From RQOF01 sp964461135 (lineage in GTDB: Bacteria > Calditrichota > Calditrichia > RBG-13-44-9): a stretch of DNA of 64,000 nucleotides. The stretch lies in the NCBI GenBank assembly GCA_964461135.1, contig CAYWTB010000002.1:62001-126000 (forward strand), written 5' to 3'. Shown here one piece after another: positions 15,721-25,179 of the stretch. Made by a program: the position numbers and the translations under genes. Each line of letters opens with the position of its first letter. Positions within the stretch are counted from its first letter, which is position 1. Under the pieces are notes generated by a model. The model saw nothing but the letters and a program-made list of their open reading frames with translations, did no database searches and had not been told where the DNA came from.

Positions 15721-16749
15721 ATGGAATATTCTTTTGATTTAAATACAGTCTGGTTTATTCTTATCGGTATCCTGTTGGCCGGTTACGCCATCCTGGACGG
15801 ATTTGACCTAGGTGTGGGCGCACTTCATCTGCTGACCAAAAATGATGAGGAACGCCGTATCATGCTTAATTCCATCGGTCCGGTCTGGGATGGGAATGAA
15901 GTATGGCTGGTGACTGGCGGGGGTGCTCTTTTTGCAGCTTTCCCCAATGTTTATGCGACCATTTTTTCCGGCTTTTATACTGCCATGATGCTTTTACTGG
16001 CAGTTCTCATATTTCGTGCCGTATCCATCGAGTTTCGCAGCAAGCGGGAGGGTAAACGATGGCGACAGAACTGGGATATTTCTTTCAGTATTTCCAGCAT
16101 TTTTATAGCACTGCTGGCCGGAGTGGCACTGGGCAATGTAATACAAGGAATTCCCCTGGATCCGGATATGGAATTCTATGGAAATTTCTGGACACTTTTA
16201 AATCCCTATGCCATTATGGTCGGGATTACTACAGTAGCCCTGTTCATGATGCATGGAGCAATCTATGTGGTCATGAAAACCGAAGGAAAAATGCATGAAA
16301 AAATTCGGGGATGGGTAAACAATACTATTATTTTCTTCGTGATCTGTTATGTGTCAGTCACTATGGCCACCCTAATCTACCAACCCCATATGACAGAACA
16401 TTTTAAAGATTTTCCTCCGGCTTTTTTTATAGCAATTCTAAATATGCTGGCTATTGCCAACATACCCCGAGAAATTTACAAGGGCAGGGATTTCCGTGCA
16501 TTTTTATCTTCCTGTGCCAGTATCCTGGCCCTTATGAGCCTGTTCGCCATCGGAATCTTCCCCAATATTGTGCTGTCCAATCCCTATCCGCAATACAGTC
16601 TAAATATTTATAATGCGGCATCATCGGTAAAGACTCTGGCAATAATGCTCATTATTGCCCTCATCGGAATCCCTTTTGTCCTGACATATACCGTCAGTAT
16701 TTACTGGGTTTTCCGCGGAAAGGTAAAATTGGATTCCTCCAGTTACTAA
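15721..16749 (+). CDS. cydB: Cytochrome bd quinol oxidase subunit II
   Basis: The 342-residue membrane protein starts with the typical WFILIGILLAGYAILDGFDL segment and keeps GPVWDGNEVWLVTGGGALFAAFP, the central motif of subunit II with its conserved acidic residue in the first helix. It pairs with CydA to form the bd oxidase. GGAGAAG lies just before the ATG at 15,721. Its length is close to the normal 330-380 residues. Confidence 0.95.
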   Translation: MEYSFDLNTVWFILIGILLAGYAILDGFDLGVGALHLLTKNDEERRIMLNSIGPVWDGNEVWLVTGGGALFAAFPNVYATIFSGFYTAMMLLLAVLIFRAVSIEFRSKREGKRWRQNWDISFSISSIFIALLAGVALGNVIQGIPLDPDMEFYGNFWTLLNPYAIMVGITTVALFMMHGAIYVVMKTEGKMHEKIRGWVNNTIIFFVICYVSVTMATLIYQPHMTEHFKDFPPAFFIAILNMLAIANIPREIYKGRDFRAFLSSCASILALMSLFAIGIFPNIVLSNPYPQYSLNIYNAASSVKTLAIMLIIALIGIPFVLTYTVSIYWVFRGKVKLDSSSY

Positions 16750-16769
16750 ATTTTTTAGCCAGACTGGAT

Positions 16770-18083
16770 ATGAAGATGGAGAAAAAAAAAGTAGCAATTT
16801 TCTGGTTCAGGCGAGATTTGCGACTGCGGGATAATACCGGTCTCTACCAAGCTCTGAAAGGCAAGTTACCGGTTGTTCCGTTATTCATATTTGATTCTAA
16901 CATTCTGGATAACCTGAAAAACCGCAAGGATAAACGTGTCAAGTTTATTCACCAGCAGATCGTGAAAATTCAGAAAGAACTAAATCAATTGGGATCATCT
17001 CTACTGGCCGAATACGGGGAGCCTGAGCATATCTGGAACTCATTGCTTAAATCATGGGATATCCGGGCAGTGTATGCCAACCGGGATTACGAACCCTACG
17101 CCAGGCAGAGGGATGAAAAAATAGAAAAGTTACTGAAAAAGCATACTATCCCGTTTATTACCTTTAAAGACCAGGTAATCTTTGAACAAGATGAGATTAT
17201 CAAGGGAGACGGAAACCCCTATTCGGTTTTTACACCTTTTAAAAATAAATGGCTGGATACTCTTGGCGAAATGCATCTCGCTCAATTTAATACAGGTCAA
17301 CAGGTAACCTGTTTTTTCAGATTCAGAACTCCGAAAATTCCTTCCTTGAAAGACCTTGATTTTGTAGATGAATCATTCACCTTTCCCGCGAAAACGCCTG
17401 ATCCTGAACTCATAAAAAATTATCACAAAACACGTGATTTTCCGGCGATTAAAGGAACCACGCGACTAGGCATACACCTGCGGTTCGGCACTATCAGCAT
17501 CCGTGAGCTGGTAAGGATAGCCAGGCAATTAAATAACACTTTTTTAAATGAATTAATATGGCGGGAATTTTTTATGATGATACTTTATTATCATCCCCGG
17601 GTTGTGCAAGAACCGTTTCATCCTGCATACCAGCACATCAGGTGGTTTAATGATGAGGACCAATTTCAACGCTGGTGTGCAGGACAAACGGGTTATCCAC
17701 TCGTTGACGCCGGAATGCGTGAACTTAATGAGACCGGACATATGCATAATCGTGTCAGGATGATAACCTCTAGTTTTCTGGCCAAACATCTGCTGATTGA
17801 CTGGCGCTGGGGAGAAGAGTACTTTGCTGAAAAGCTCCTGGATTTTGAGTTGTCTGCCAATAACGGTAACTGGCAATGGGCAGCGGGATGCGGCTGCGAT
17901 GCAGCGCCCTATTTTCGAATATTCAATCCCGAATCTCAGATGAAAAAATTTGATCCCGGGAAGCATTATATCAAAAGATGGATTCCGGAATTTGGTACCA
18001 CTGATTATCCGAAGAAAATGGTGGATCATAAAATAGCGAGGGATCGGGCCCTGGAAATTTACCGTCAGGCCATCAGGCGATGA
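16770..18083 (+). CDS. phrB: Deoxyribodipyrimidine photolyase / cryptochrome family (class I type)
   Basis: The 437-residue protein has the N-terminal antenna-binding Rossmann domain (VAIFWFRRDLRLRDNTGL) and the C-terminal FAD-binding domain. Diagnostic segments are TRLGIHLRFGTISIRELV, LNELIWREFF, GYPLVDAGMRELNETGHMHN, RMITSSFLAKHLLIDWRWGE and NGNWQWAAGCGCDAAPYFRI, close to the CPD photolyase consensus. The enzyme reverses UV-induced pyrimidine dimers with blue light. Two starts are possible, 16,770 and 16,776. It follows cydB by 20 bp, and ribA (needed for its FAD cofactor) and the CarH-type light regulator lie next. A cryptochrome role cannot be excluded, but the Trp-rich NGNWQWA motif favours repair. 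Confidence 0.93.
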   Translation: MKMEKKKVAIFWFRRDLRLRDNTGLYQALKGKLPVVPLFIFDSNILDNLKNRKDKRVKFIHQQIVKIQKELNQLGSSLLAEYGEPEHIWNSLLKSWDIRAVYANRDYEPYARQRDEKIEKLLKKHTIPFITFKDQVIFEQDEIIKGDGNPYSVFTPFKNKWLDTLGEMHLAQFNTGQQVTCFFRFRTPKIPSLKDLDFVDESFTFPAKTPDPELIKNYHKTRDFPAIKGTTRLGIHLRFGTISIRELVRIARQLNNTFLNELIWREFFMMILYYHPRVVQEPFHPAYQHIRWFNDEDQFQRWCAGQTGYPLVDAGMRELNETGHMHNRVRMITSSFLAKHLLIDWRWGEEYFAEKLLDFELSANNGNWQWAAGCGCDAAPYFRIFNPESQMKKFDPGKHYIKRWIPEFGTTDYPKKMVDHKIARDRALEIYRQAIRR

Positions 18084-18450
18084 ATACAGCAATAGTTGGA
18101 TCATATCTCTGATTAAACATTCTTCAGGATTCTAGTTTCTTCCAGGAGTTTATTTAATCTTTTGATTCTGTTTTTCGGTTCAATAACAATACAGACAGCA
18201 AAATCCGACCGATAGTGTTGAGAAAAAGGCAATCTATCAGATTACATAATCAACCCTAAATATTGATTCCTTAAATAATTTGGCAGTTGTATTTTCATTG
18301 ATACAAATGAGAACATTAAGCGATACAAACGAAATATAATTCTTCATTTAAATATTATTCAATAATAATTATGAATTATCACTTGACAATTAAAATTAAA
18401 AATATTATTTTAAATCGTGCAAATCGCTTTTTATTAAAAGGAGAACAAAA
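18084..18450 (+). promoter_or_regulatory. ribA upstream region with promoter and two candidate CarH operators
   Basis: This 367-bp gap has no gene. TTGACA (18,383-18,388), a 17-bp spacer and TATTTT (18,406-18,411) form a strong promoter. Directly after the -10, on the minus strand, lie two nine-bp units AAGCGATTT and GCACGATTT (18,412-18,429), covering the expected transcription start. A second, plus-strand array (GAGAACATT, AAGCGATAC, AAACGAAAT; 18,309-18,335) lies upstream and follows a weak promoter-like TTGGCA/ACAAAT pair. The same repeat occurs beside carH and inside the crt cluster. Confidence 0.6.
18412..18429 (-). promoter_or_regulatory. Candidate CarH operator at the ribA promoter
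   Basis: Two nine-bp direct units, AAGCGATTT and GCACGATTT on the minus strand, begin immediately after the -10 hexamer of the ribA promoter. This is a classical repressor position. Assignment to CarH is inferred from matching sites at the carH/crt promoters. Confidence 0.55.
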
Positions 18451-19107
18451 ATGTCACAAATACAGGATAGCAAGAATAAAGTTTGGATCTATTCCCAAAG
18501 CAATCTTCCAACCCGTCATGGATCGTTCCGTGTGGTAGTTTTTCGGAATAGTTGGGATGAGAAAGAACATCTGGCGGTTATTAAAGGAGATATTACCGAA
18601 GGACAAATTGTACCGTTACGGATTCATTCTGAATGTCTCACCAGTGAAGTCCTGGGTTCACTGAAATGCGACTGTCGCGAGCAACTGGAGGCCGCTCTGG
18701 AATATATTGCCCGGATTGGACGCGGAATAATATTATACCTGCGGCAGGAAGGACGCGGGATTGGGCTGGGGAATAAAATTAGGGCCTACGCTTTACAGGA
18801 GGAGGGATATGATACGGTTCAGGCCAATCACATCCTGGGATTTCCGGATGATCTTCGCCGTTATGACATTGCTGCAGGAATGCTCAAAGAGTTGGGTGTG
18901 GAAACCGTACAGTTGCTAACCAATAATCCTGCCAAAATATCCGGTCTGCAGGAACAGGGCATTAGTGTAGTAGAAAGAATTCCGGTTCTGATTGAACCCA
19001 ATGCCGTCAACCGCTTCTACCTGATGACTAAAGCCAGAAAATCCGGACATTTGTTGAATATACAGCAGGCAATACCAGAAACGAAGATTCTAAAGAATGC
19101 GATATAA
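18451..19107 (+). CDS. ribA: GTP cyclohydrolase II (stand-alone)
   Basis: The 218-residue protein carries the zinc ligands Cys62, Cys73 and Cys75 (SECLTSEVLGSLKCDC) and the catalytic blocks LYLRQEGRGIGLGNK and LLTNNPAKI. It opens GTP to start riboflavin synthesis. It is a single-domain enzyme not fused to RibB, and no other riboflavin gene is nearby. Its promoter carries the CarH-type repeats, so it may be an additional light-induced copy that raises flavin supply for the photolyase; that link is an inference. AAAAGGAG precedes the ATG at 18,451. Confidence 0.93.
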   Translation: MSQIQDSKNKVWIYSQSNLPTRHGSFRVVVFRNSWDEKEHLAVIKGDITEGQIVPLRIHSECLTSEVLGSLKCDCREQLEAALEYIARIGRGIILYLRQEGRGIGLGNKIRAYALQEEGYDTVQANHILGFPDDLRRYDIAAGMLKELGVETVQLLTNNPAKISGLQEQGISVVERIPVLIEPNAVNRFYLMTKARKSGHLLNIQQAIPETKILKNAI

Positions 19108-19337
19108 AACAATTGTTCTGGCCTGAAATGCATCGGTCAAATTTATAGATGAGTATAGAAATGTTTCTTATAAAAAAAACAGGTACCAATCGGAAATATA
19201 GTTTTTCGAATTTTTTCATGGTTTAGGTGTTCACCGGTAAAGTATGAAGAGCGAAAAATACTTAACCCCGCCACTTTTTTCTCCGCCACCCTAAAATTTT
19301 GGTTTATCAGAAACAGATTGACTATTTCTCTCAATAC

Positions 19338-20207
19338 TTAAAAGGTAAATACATCCTGAAAAGTCATGAGTCGTCTGACCACTGAGGGATGATCAATTGA
19401 AATCAGATCAAAGGCCTGGCCACCAACAAACAGTTTCGCGTTATGGGTGCTGCAAAGATTCCCTATTTCGCGGAATTCCTGTTCCAACTGTTCTTTATTT
19501 TCCACTACTGTACCCGACACATATACCCGGTTTGGATGGATTTGTTCAAATACATTTTCAATGTTCATGAGAGGAGTATTCTGGCCGGTATAATACACTT
19601 TAAATCCGCGAAGTTCTAGAATGTGCTCCACCATTTTCAGGGCGATGGAGTGAAACTCATTACTAAAATTTAGACAGAGAGTTTTTCCGGTTTTTTTTCG
19701 CGGCAGCCGTATAATTCCCTGCAACCGAATAATGGCATCCAAAATTATCTGGGCAGCGATATGCTCCTCGGCAATGGATATTTTACTGTTGACCCACATT
19801 TGGCCTATTCGCTGCAGCACAGGAGTTATCAAATGGTCATAAACTTCATGTAGTGGATACTGGCCCAGATACAGGCCATTTAGTACCTGTTGAATTTTTT
19901 CAATATCAGATGAGAGTGCTTTCTTTAAAGTATAATCTATCAAATAGCTAAAGTCTCCCTTTAAAATATGATGACTGATCTTGAGATCCGCCTCGTTTTC
20001 AACCGGAAAAAGATTGACTTTTTCCGTCTTTTTTTTGTTTCGGTCCAAAAAAGCAGCCAAATGTTCCATAAGGAATTTTCGATGACCTCCTGCGGTCTTG
20101 ATGCAATCCAGCTTACCCTCATCCGTCCATCGTTTAATTGTTGAAACATTTACACCCAGGATTTTAGCTGCTTCTTCACTATTAAAATATTTCATACCTG
20201 TTTCCAT
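19338..20207 (-). CDS. carH: CarH/LitR-type MerR regulator with cobalamin-binding domain (light sensor)
   Basis: The 289-residue protein has a MerR-like DNA-binding head (ILGVNVSTIKRWTDEGKL and AGGHRKF, residues 16-45), a helical bundle with the W-x9-EH motif (Trp138, Glu148, His149) and a Rossmann B12 domain with E-x-H (Glu184, His186) supplying the lower Co ligand. In the known CarH mechanism adenosylcobalamin drives tetramerisation and operator binding in the dark, and light breaks the Co-C bond and releases DNA. All residues for this are present, except that the Gly of ExHxxG is Ala189. AGGAGGAATAA precedes the ATG. It is divergent from the carotenoid operon and its own promoter overlaps a candidate operator, so it probably autoregulates. 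Confidence 0.92.
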   Translation of the reverse strand: METGMKYFNSEEAAKILGVNVSTIKRWTDEGKLDCIKTAGGHRKFLMEHLAAFLDRNKKKTEKVNLFPVENEADLKISHHILKGDFSYLIDYTLKKALSSDIEKIQQVLNGLYLGQYPLHEVYDHLITPVLQRIGQMWVNSKISIAEEHIAAQIILDAIIRLQGIIRLPRKKTGKTLCLNFSNEFHSIALKMVEHILELRGFKVYYTGQNTPLMNIENVFEQIHPNRVYVSGTVVENKEQLEQEFREIGNLCSTHNAKLFVGGQAFDLISIDHPSVVRRLMTFQDVFTF

Positions 20208-20236
20208 TTATTCCTCCTGTATTGACAACCATAATA

Positions 20237-20261
20237 TACAAAAATAAAAAAGAATTATCAA
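20237..20261 (-). promoter_or_regulatory. carH promoter
   Basis: On the minus strand TTGATA (20,261-20,256), a 17-bp spacer and TATATT form a promoter upstream of carH. Its -35 element overlaps the end of the three-unit repeat at 20,260-20,286. Confidence 0.55.
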
Positions 20262-20286
20262 GCATAATGAGCGTTATGAGCTATTA
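20260..20286 (+). promoter_or_regulatory. Candidate CarH operator, three-unit array next to carH
   Basis: Three nine-bp direct units follow one another: AAGCATAAT, GAGCGTTAT and GAGCTATTA. The array touches the -35 of the carH promoter and lies 15 bp upstream of the -35 of the crt promoter, so it could control both directions. Confidence 0.6.
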
Positions 20287-20300
20287 TTATAATATTTACC

Positions 20301-20329
20301 TTGACATTATAATAATATTTTGTTAAAAT
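20301..20329 (+). promoter_or_regulatory. Promoter of the carotenoid operon
   Basis: TTGACA (20,301-20,306), a 17-bp spacer and TAAAAT (20,324-20,329) make a strong rightward promoter about 130 bp upstream of the first crt gene. Confidence 0.7.
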
Positions 20330-20330
20330 A

Positions 20331-20348
20331 TAATCGCTCATAAAGCTT
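20331..20348 (-). promoter_or_regulatory. Candidate CarH operator at the crt promoter
   Basis: On the minus strand two nine-bp units, AAGCTTTAT and GAGCGATTA, begin one base after the -10 hexamer. The geometry is the same as at the ribA promoter. Confidence 0.58.
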
Positions 20349-20456
20349 TTGTAAATAAAATAAATTTTTATTATAAACAAATTTCTGTAACTAAAAAAAC
20401 GAACTGGCATCTATCTTAAGATTTTAGCATACAAACTTTACAATTCGCTAATAAAC

Positions 20457-21131
20457 ATGATCTGGGAATATCTTATTTTTAATACAATTATCTTGACAGG
20501 TCCGGTTGTGCTGAGTTTCGATAAGGGTGTAAATTACATCAGCAAATGGAAATATGCTTTCAGTGCCATCGCCGTTGTTCTGATACCATTCATAATGTGG
20601 GATGCCCTGGTAAACGGCCGGCACTGGTGGTTTAATGACCTGTACATCACCGGTATTAAAATTGCCGGATTACCCGTTGAAGAATGGATGTTTTTTATTA
20701 CGGTTCCCTTTTCTGTTCTTTTTATCTGGGAAATCCTTCACGCCAAAACCGGTAATCCAGTAAGCACTAAATTAAAAAATATCAAAATATTTTTTATATT
20801 ATTGATAATTCCATCCGGTATTTTTCTCCTGGCCGGTAAAGAGTATACTGCCATAGCATTTCTGGCACTGGCACTTGCCGGCGGCATTGACCTGGTAGTG
20901 GATACTCGTATTCTGGCCCGGCCGAATACTTATATATATCTGGGAATCGTATTTCTGCTTAACCTGATATTTAACGGATATCTCACAGCCCGGCCGGTAG
21001 TATTGTATAATCCCACCTATATTATGAATTTCCGCTTCTTCACTATTCCGGTAGAGGACATCCTGTACGGGTTTTCCCTGATCCTATTAAATACAGCTCT
21101 TTACCAGAAATTTAAGGAGAAATGGGGATGA
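20457..21131 (+). CDS. crtYcd: Lycopene cyclase, fused CrtYc-CrtYd type
   Basis: The 224-residue membrane protein is two fused homologous halves of the heterodimeric lycopene cyclase family. The first half has MWDALVNGRHWWFND and GLPVEEWMFF, the second PVEDILYGFSLIL; the paired P-[VI]-E-[ED] motifs are the family signature. Such enzymes add a beta-ionone ring to lycopene or to a half-acyclic substrate. Given a later CruF-type hydratase and a second desaturase, one-sided cyclisation to gamma-carotene is likely here. It is the first gene of the operon, and its stop overlaps the next start as ATGA. Confidence 0.88.
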   Translation: MIWEYLIFNTIILTGPVVLSFDKGVNYISKWKYAFSAIAVVLIPFIMWDALVNGRHWWFNDLYITGIKIAGLPVEEWMFFITVPFSVLFIWEILHAKTGNPVSTKLKNIKIFFILLIIPSGIFLLAGKEYTAIAFLALALAGGIDLVVDTRILARPNTYIYLGIVFLLNLIFNGYLTARPVVLYNPTYIMNFRFFTIPVEDILYGFSLILLNTALYQKFKEKWG

Positions 21132-22729
21132 AAAATAAAACTGTTGTGATAGCAGGCGGTGGATTGGGAGCTTTAAGCGGTGCTATCCGCCTGGCAAAAC
21201 TGGGATTCAAGGTAATTCTTTTCGAAAAAAATGCTTCCCCGGGCGGCAAAATAAATGAATTGCATGAACAGGGCTTCCGTTTCGATACCGGTCCCTCACT
21301 TATCACCATGCCGTTTATCATTGACGAATTGTTTACTTTTGCTGGCGTTAATCGCTCTGATGTTCTTGATTTGGTGGCGATAGATCCTATCTGCAGATAT
21401 TTTTTCAGTGATGGATTGAGATTTGACGCCAGTGCAAATCCGGTGCTGATGAACCTGGAACTACAACGGGTATTCCCACATGAAATAGAATCCTTTGACA
21501 GATTTCTTAAATATAGTGCTAAAATATTTGAAACCGGTTCTGATGTGTTCCTCTATACACCAATACACGAAATCAGGAAACTGCTCCATTTGAATATACT
21601 AAAGCGATTACTAAAATTTCACCGGATTGATCCGTTTCGAACAGTAGACCAGGGAGTCAGGCGTTTTTTCAAAGATCCCAGGCTGATCCAGATTTTCAAC
21701 CGTTATGCTACCTATAACGGCTCTAATCCTTTTGTGGCGCCGGCGACTCTAAATATTATTCCTTATGTTGAATACGGAATCGGGGGTTTCTATATTCGGG
21801 GAGGAATCTATCGCCTGGTTGAGCAACTGTCTCGGCTGGCCCTGCAACTGGGAGTACAAATACATACCTCAAGCAAAGTAGATAAAATCACACATCTGCA
21901 GGGAAAAATCACCGGCGTCCAGGTTGGGGATCACTTTATCCCGGCCGATTACGTGGTAAGCGGCGTGGATGTGGTCGAGACTTTTACCCACCTTATTGAT
22001 GGAATGGATGTCGAAAAAAATCGACTTAATCGGTTGGAACCTTCTTTATCCGGGATGGTTTTTCTTTGGGGTGTTGACAGACAATTCCCCAAACTTCAGC
22101 ATCACAATATTGTTTTCTCTGCAGATTACTATACAGAATTCGTTCAGCTATTTGAGGAACGCAAAGCACCGGATGATCCCACCATTTATATTTCCATCAG
22201 CAGCAAAACTGATCCTGGAGATGCTCCGGCAGGTATGGAGAACTGGTTTGTACTTTTGAACATGCCTTATCTCACTGCTGAACAGGATTGGCAGCAGGAG
22301 AAAAAACGCATCAGGAAATTGGTTTTTGATAAACTCTCTCACCATCATATTGATATTGAACCGTATATTATGCTGGAAAAGATTTATACTCCGGAAGATT
22401 TCTCCCGGCTGTATGCCAGCAATAAAGGGAGTATTTATGGCATTTCCTCAAATTCCCGGAGTACAGCCTTCCGGCGTCCTGCCAACCGTAGTCGCACCCT
22501 GAAAGGCCTTTATTTTGCCGGCGGATCGGTTCATCCGGGGGGAGGCATTCCACTGGTTATGCTTTCCGGTAAAATGACCGCTGAGCTCATCGCAGAAAAT
22601 GAAGGTGTCCGACTTAACCAAAATAATTCTTTTAAGATAGTACTTGAAACTTACAAAAACCTTCACCGGAATGCAGAAAATTCAATGATTGAAAATTTAA
22701 AAACGGTTATTCAGGAAAGTGAAAAATAA
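21128..22729 (+). CDS. CrtI/CrtD-family carotenoid desaturase (first copy)
   Basis: The 533-residue flavoprotein has an N-terminal FAD-binding GGGLGALSGAIRLAKLGF with the following FEKNASPGGKINE, FDTGPSLITMP, and C-terminal GLYFAGGSVHPGGGIPLVMLSGK, all typical of CrtI-type desaturases. The start is placed at 21,128, where the ATG overlaps the cyclase stop; AAGGAG lies at 21,114. A true CrtI copy follows, so this one may act at C-3',4' like CrtD, after CruF hydration. Which of the two does phytoene desaturation cannot be decided from sequence alone. Confidence 0.88.
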   Translation: MKNKTVVIAGGGLGALSGAIRLAKLGFKVILFEKNASPGGKINELHEQGFRFDTGPSLITMPFIIDELFTFAGVNRSDVLDLVAIDPICRYFFSDGLRFDASANPVLMNLELQRVFPHEIESFDRFLKYSAKIFETGSDVFLYTPIHEIRKLLHLNILKRLLKFHRIDPFRTVDQGVRRFFKDPRLIQIFNRYATYNGSNPFVAPATLNIIPYVEYGIGGFYIRGGIYRLVEQLSRLALQLGVQIHTSSKVDKITHLQGKITGVQVGDHFIPADYVVSGVDVVETFTHLIDGMDVEKNRLNRLEPSLSGMVFLWGVDRQFPKLQHHNIVFSADYYTEFVQLFEERKAPDDPTIYISISSKTDPGDAPAGMENWFVLLNMPYLTAEQDWQQEKKRIRKLVFDKLSHHHIDIEPYIMLEKIYTPEDFSRLYASNKGSIYGISSNSRSTAFRRPANRSRTLKGLYFAGGSVHPGGGIPLVMLSGKMTAELIAENEGVRLNQNNSFKIVLETYKNLHRNAENSMIENLKTVIQESEK

Positions 22730-22730
22730 A

Positions 22731-24275
22731 ATGAGTAAAAAAATTGCAGTAATCGGTTCAGGATTCGGTGGCCTTGCTGTGGCCATAAGGATGCAATCGA
22801 AGGGTTTCCAGGTTACCATTTTTGAAAAAAATGCCATGGTGGGTGGTCATGCCTATCAGTTAAAAAAAGATGGTTACACCTTTGATATGGGCCCTTCGCT
22901 TATAACGGCGCCGGATATTATTCAGAGGGTGTTTGAAAGCGCCGGTAAACGTATGGAAGATTATCTTGATCTCATGCCCCTGGATCCTTTTTACCGCATA
23001 TACTTCCATGACGGGAGTCACATCGACTACAGTGGTGATTCAGAGAAAATGAAAACACAGATGGCCCGGTTCAATACGCGAGATGCAGCTAATTACGAAC
23101 GTTTTATTGATAAGACTCGTGAACTCTATAAAGCAGTCATTTTGGATGGCCTGGGTTCCAGACCATTCAGTAGCTGGAAAACAATGCTGAAATTTCTACC
23201 ACAGGCTCTCAAGTTGAATGCCCTTATTCCGGCATATAATTTTGCCAAAAAGTATTTCAAGGATCCTCGGCACCGGTTCACTTTTTCCTTCCATGCCTTG
23301 TTTATCGGGGGTAGTCCTTTCAGGGCACCAGCTGTATATCAAATGATCCCCTATCTGGAAAAAGCCGGTGGAGTATGGTTCAGCCGGGGTGGTATGTACA
23401 GTCTGGTTAAGGCCTTTGAACAAGTATTCACGGAAATTGGCGGTAATATCCGGGTTAATGCGGAAGTCCAGGAAATTGAAATCCGGGACAATAAAGTGCA
23501 AGGGGTGCGGGTAAATAATGAATTGCATGCGGCCGATGCTGTCATTTCCAATGCAGATTTTTACCATACTTACCACAAACTGATAAAACCTGGGTTTCGT
23601 CGCAAATGGTCGGATCAAAAGCTGCAGCGGGTTGGATATTCAATGAGTGCTTACCTTCTATACCTGGGTGTGAAAAAAACTTATCCTAAACTGCTTCATC
23701 ATACCCTGATTCTGTCCAAACGGTACAAGGAACTGGTAAAAGATATATTTGTCAACAAGATACTTCCCGAGGATTTTTCTATGTATTTGCATGTACCAAC
23801 ACGTTCGGATTCCACGATGGCGCCAGCCGGTTGTGAAAGTATGTACGTTCTAATTCCGGTAGCCAATCTGGATGCCGATATTGATTGGTCTGTCACCACC
23901 AAACCTTTCACCAGTAAGGTACTCAAATTTCTGGAAACAGAATTCGGCCTAGAGGGATTACGGGAAAACATAGAGGTATTGGAAACCTTTACTCCGGATG
24001 ATTTCAAAAAGCAACGTAATAATCACCTGGGCAGCGCCTGGGGTGTTGAACCCAAACTGACACAGACTGCCATATTCAGACCTCATAATAAAAGTGAGGA
24101 TGTGGAGGGATTGTATCTGGTCGGAAGCAGCACACATCCTGGTGCAGGCGTGCCCGGCGTGCTGCTTACCGCTGAAACCACTGAAAAAGTGGTCCTGTCA
24201 GATTTAAAATTTCCAAGAAATGATCATCTAATTAAACAAGAGGAATCTAGTCATGAACTTGCCCATACGTCATGA
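22731..24275 (+). CDS. crtI: Phytoene desaturase CrtI (second CrtI-family copy)
   Basis: The 514-residue protein begins KKIAVIGSGFGGLAVAIRM and continues FEKNAMVGGHAYQLKKDGYT, FDMGPSLITAP, and ends with GLYLVGSSTHPGAGVPGVLL, a nearly canonical CrtI sequence. CrtI converts phytoene to lycopene with FAD. The ATG at 22,731 follows the upstream stop by one base, with AGGAAAG upstream; a GTG at 22,719 is an alternative. Its end overlaps crtB by 23 bp, so the operon is tightly coupled. Confidence 0.92.
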   Translation: MSKKIAVIGSGFGGLAVAIRMQSKGFQVTIFEKNAMVGGHAYQLKKDGYTFDMGPSLITAPDIIQRVFESAGKRMEDYLDLMPLDPFYRIYFHDGSHIDYSGDSEKMKTQMARFNTRDAANYERFIDKTRELYKAVILDGLGSRPFSSWKTMLKFLPQALKLNALIPAYNFAKKYFKDPRHRFTFSFHALFIGGSPFRAPAVYQMIPYLEKAGGVWFSRGGMYSLVKAFEQVFTEIGGNIRVNAEVQEIEIRDNKVQGVRVNNELHAADAVISNADFYHTYHKLIKPGFRRKWSDQKLQRVGYSMSAYLLYLGVKKTYPKLLHHTLILSKRYKELVKDIFVNKILPEDFSMYLHVPTRSDSTMAPAGCESMYVLIPVANLDADIDWSVTTKPFTSKVLKFLETEFGLEGLRENIEVLETFTPDDFKKQRNNHLGSAWGVEPKLTQTAIFRPHNKSEDVEGLYLVGSSTHPGAGVPGVLLTAETTEKVVLSDLKFPRNDHLIKQEESSHELAHTS

Positions 24276-25179
24276 AAATAGAGCAGCATTTGAACATGCG
24301 CGGTTACTGACTGCTCATTTCTCCAAGAGCTTTTATATTTCCGCCAGGATGCTTCCCAGGGAAAGGCGCTGGGCTACTTATGCTCTTTACGGCTTCTGCC
24401 GTTATGTGGATAACCTGGTAGATAATCCCCGCCAACGTTCTCAAAAGGAATTATTAATGGAAGCACGGTTCATCGGGCATGAGCTGGAAATTGCCTATCG
24501 CAGCGGTGAATCGGAACATCCCATACTAAAATCTTTCATCACGGTGGCCAGGCATTACAATATACCTGTTGAATATCCCCGCGACCTCATCAGAGGAGTA
24601 ATAATGGATATTCAGAAAACCCGATATGAGAGTTTTGATGATTTGTATGTTTTTGCTTACCGGGTGGCCGGGGTAGTTGGTCTTATGATGAATTACGTAT
24701 TAGGGTATAAGAATGAGGCTGCCTTTCCGTATGCTGAGAAACTGGGCATTGCCATGCAGTTAACCAACATCCTTCGTGATATCAGGGAAGATAAAAACAT
24801 CAACCGTATCTACCTGCCGCAGGATGAATTAAGGGAATTCGGTGTGAGTGAAGATGATATCATGCAGGAACGGATGACCCCTGCCCTACACAGATTGATG
24901 GAATTCCAGGTAGAAAGGGCCCAACGTTTATATGATGAAGCCAATCCCGGCATTAAGTTACTGGCACCGGAATCACGATTTGCCATATACTCTGCCAGTA
25001 AAATTTACAACGGAATTCTGCATAAGATTGAACACCGGGATTTCAATCCTTTTCTTGGAAGAGTCTTTGTCCCGCAGATGAAAAAAATTGTCATTCTTTT
25101 GCAGGGAGTTTTACGCAGTAGAATGGAAGTCATTCAGGAATCTCTATCCCCGCCTCAATATACGGTGTCCAGTGAATGA
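24253..25179 (+). CDS. crtB: Phytoene synthase
   Basis: The 308-residue enzyme condenses two geranylgeranyl diphosphates to phytoene. Both Mg-binding acidic motifs are present: DNLVD (residues 53-57, within YGFCRYVDNLVDNP) and RDIRED followed by NINRIYLPQDEL. The early HFSKSFYISARMLP segment is also diagnostic. AAGAGGAATC precedes the ATG at 24,253. No GGPP synthase gene lies in the window, so the precursor must come from elsewhere in the genome. Confidence 0.95.
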   Translation: MNLPIRHENRAAFEHARLLTAHFSKSFYISARMLPRERRWATYALYGFCRYVDNLVDNPRQRSQKELLMEARFIGHELEIAYRSGESEHPILKSFITVARHYNIPVEYPRDLIRGVIMDIQKTRYESFDDLYVFAYRVAGVVGLMMNYVLGYKNEAAFPYAEKLGIAMQLTNILRDIREDKNINRIYLPQDELREFGVSEDDIMQERMTPALHRLMEFQVERAQRLYDEANPGIKLLAPESRFAIYSASKIYNGILHKIEHRDFNPFLGRVFVPQMKKIVILLQGVLRSRMEVIQESLSPPQYTVSSE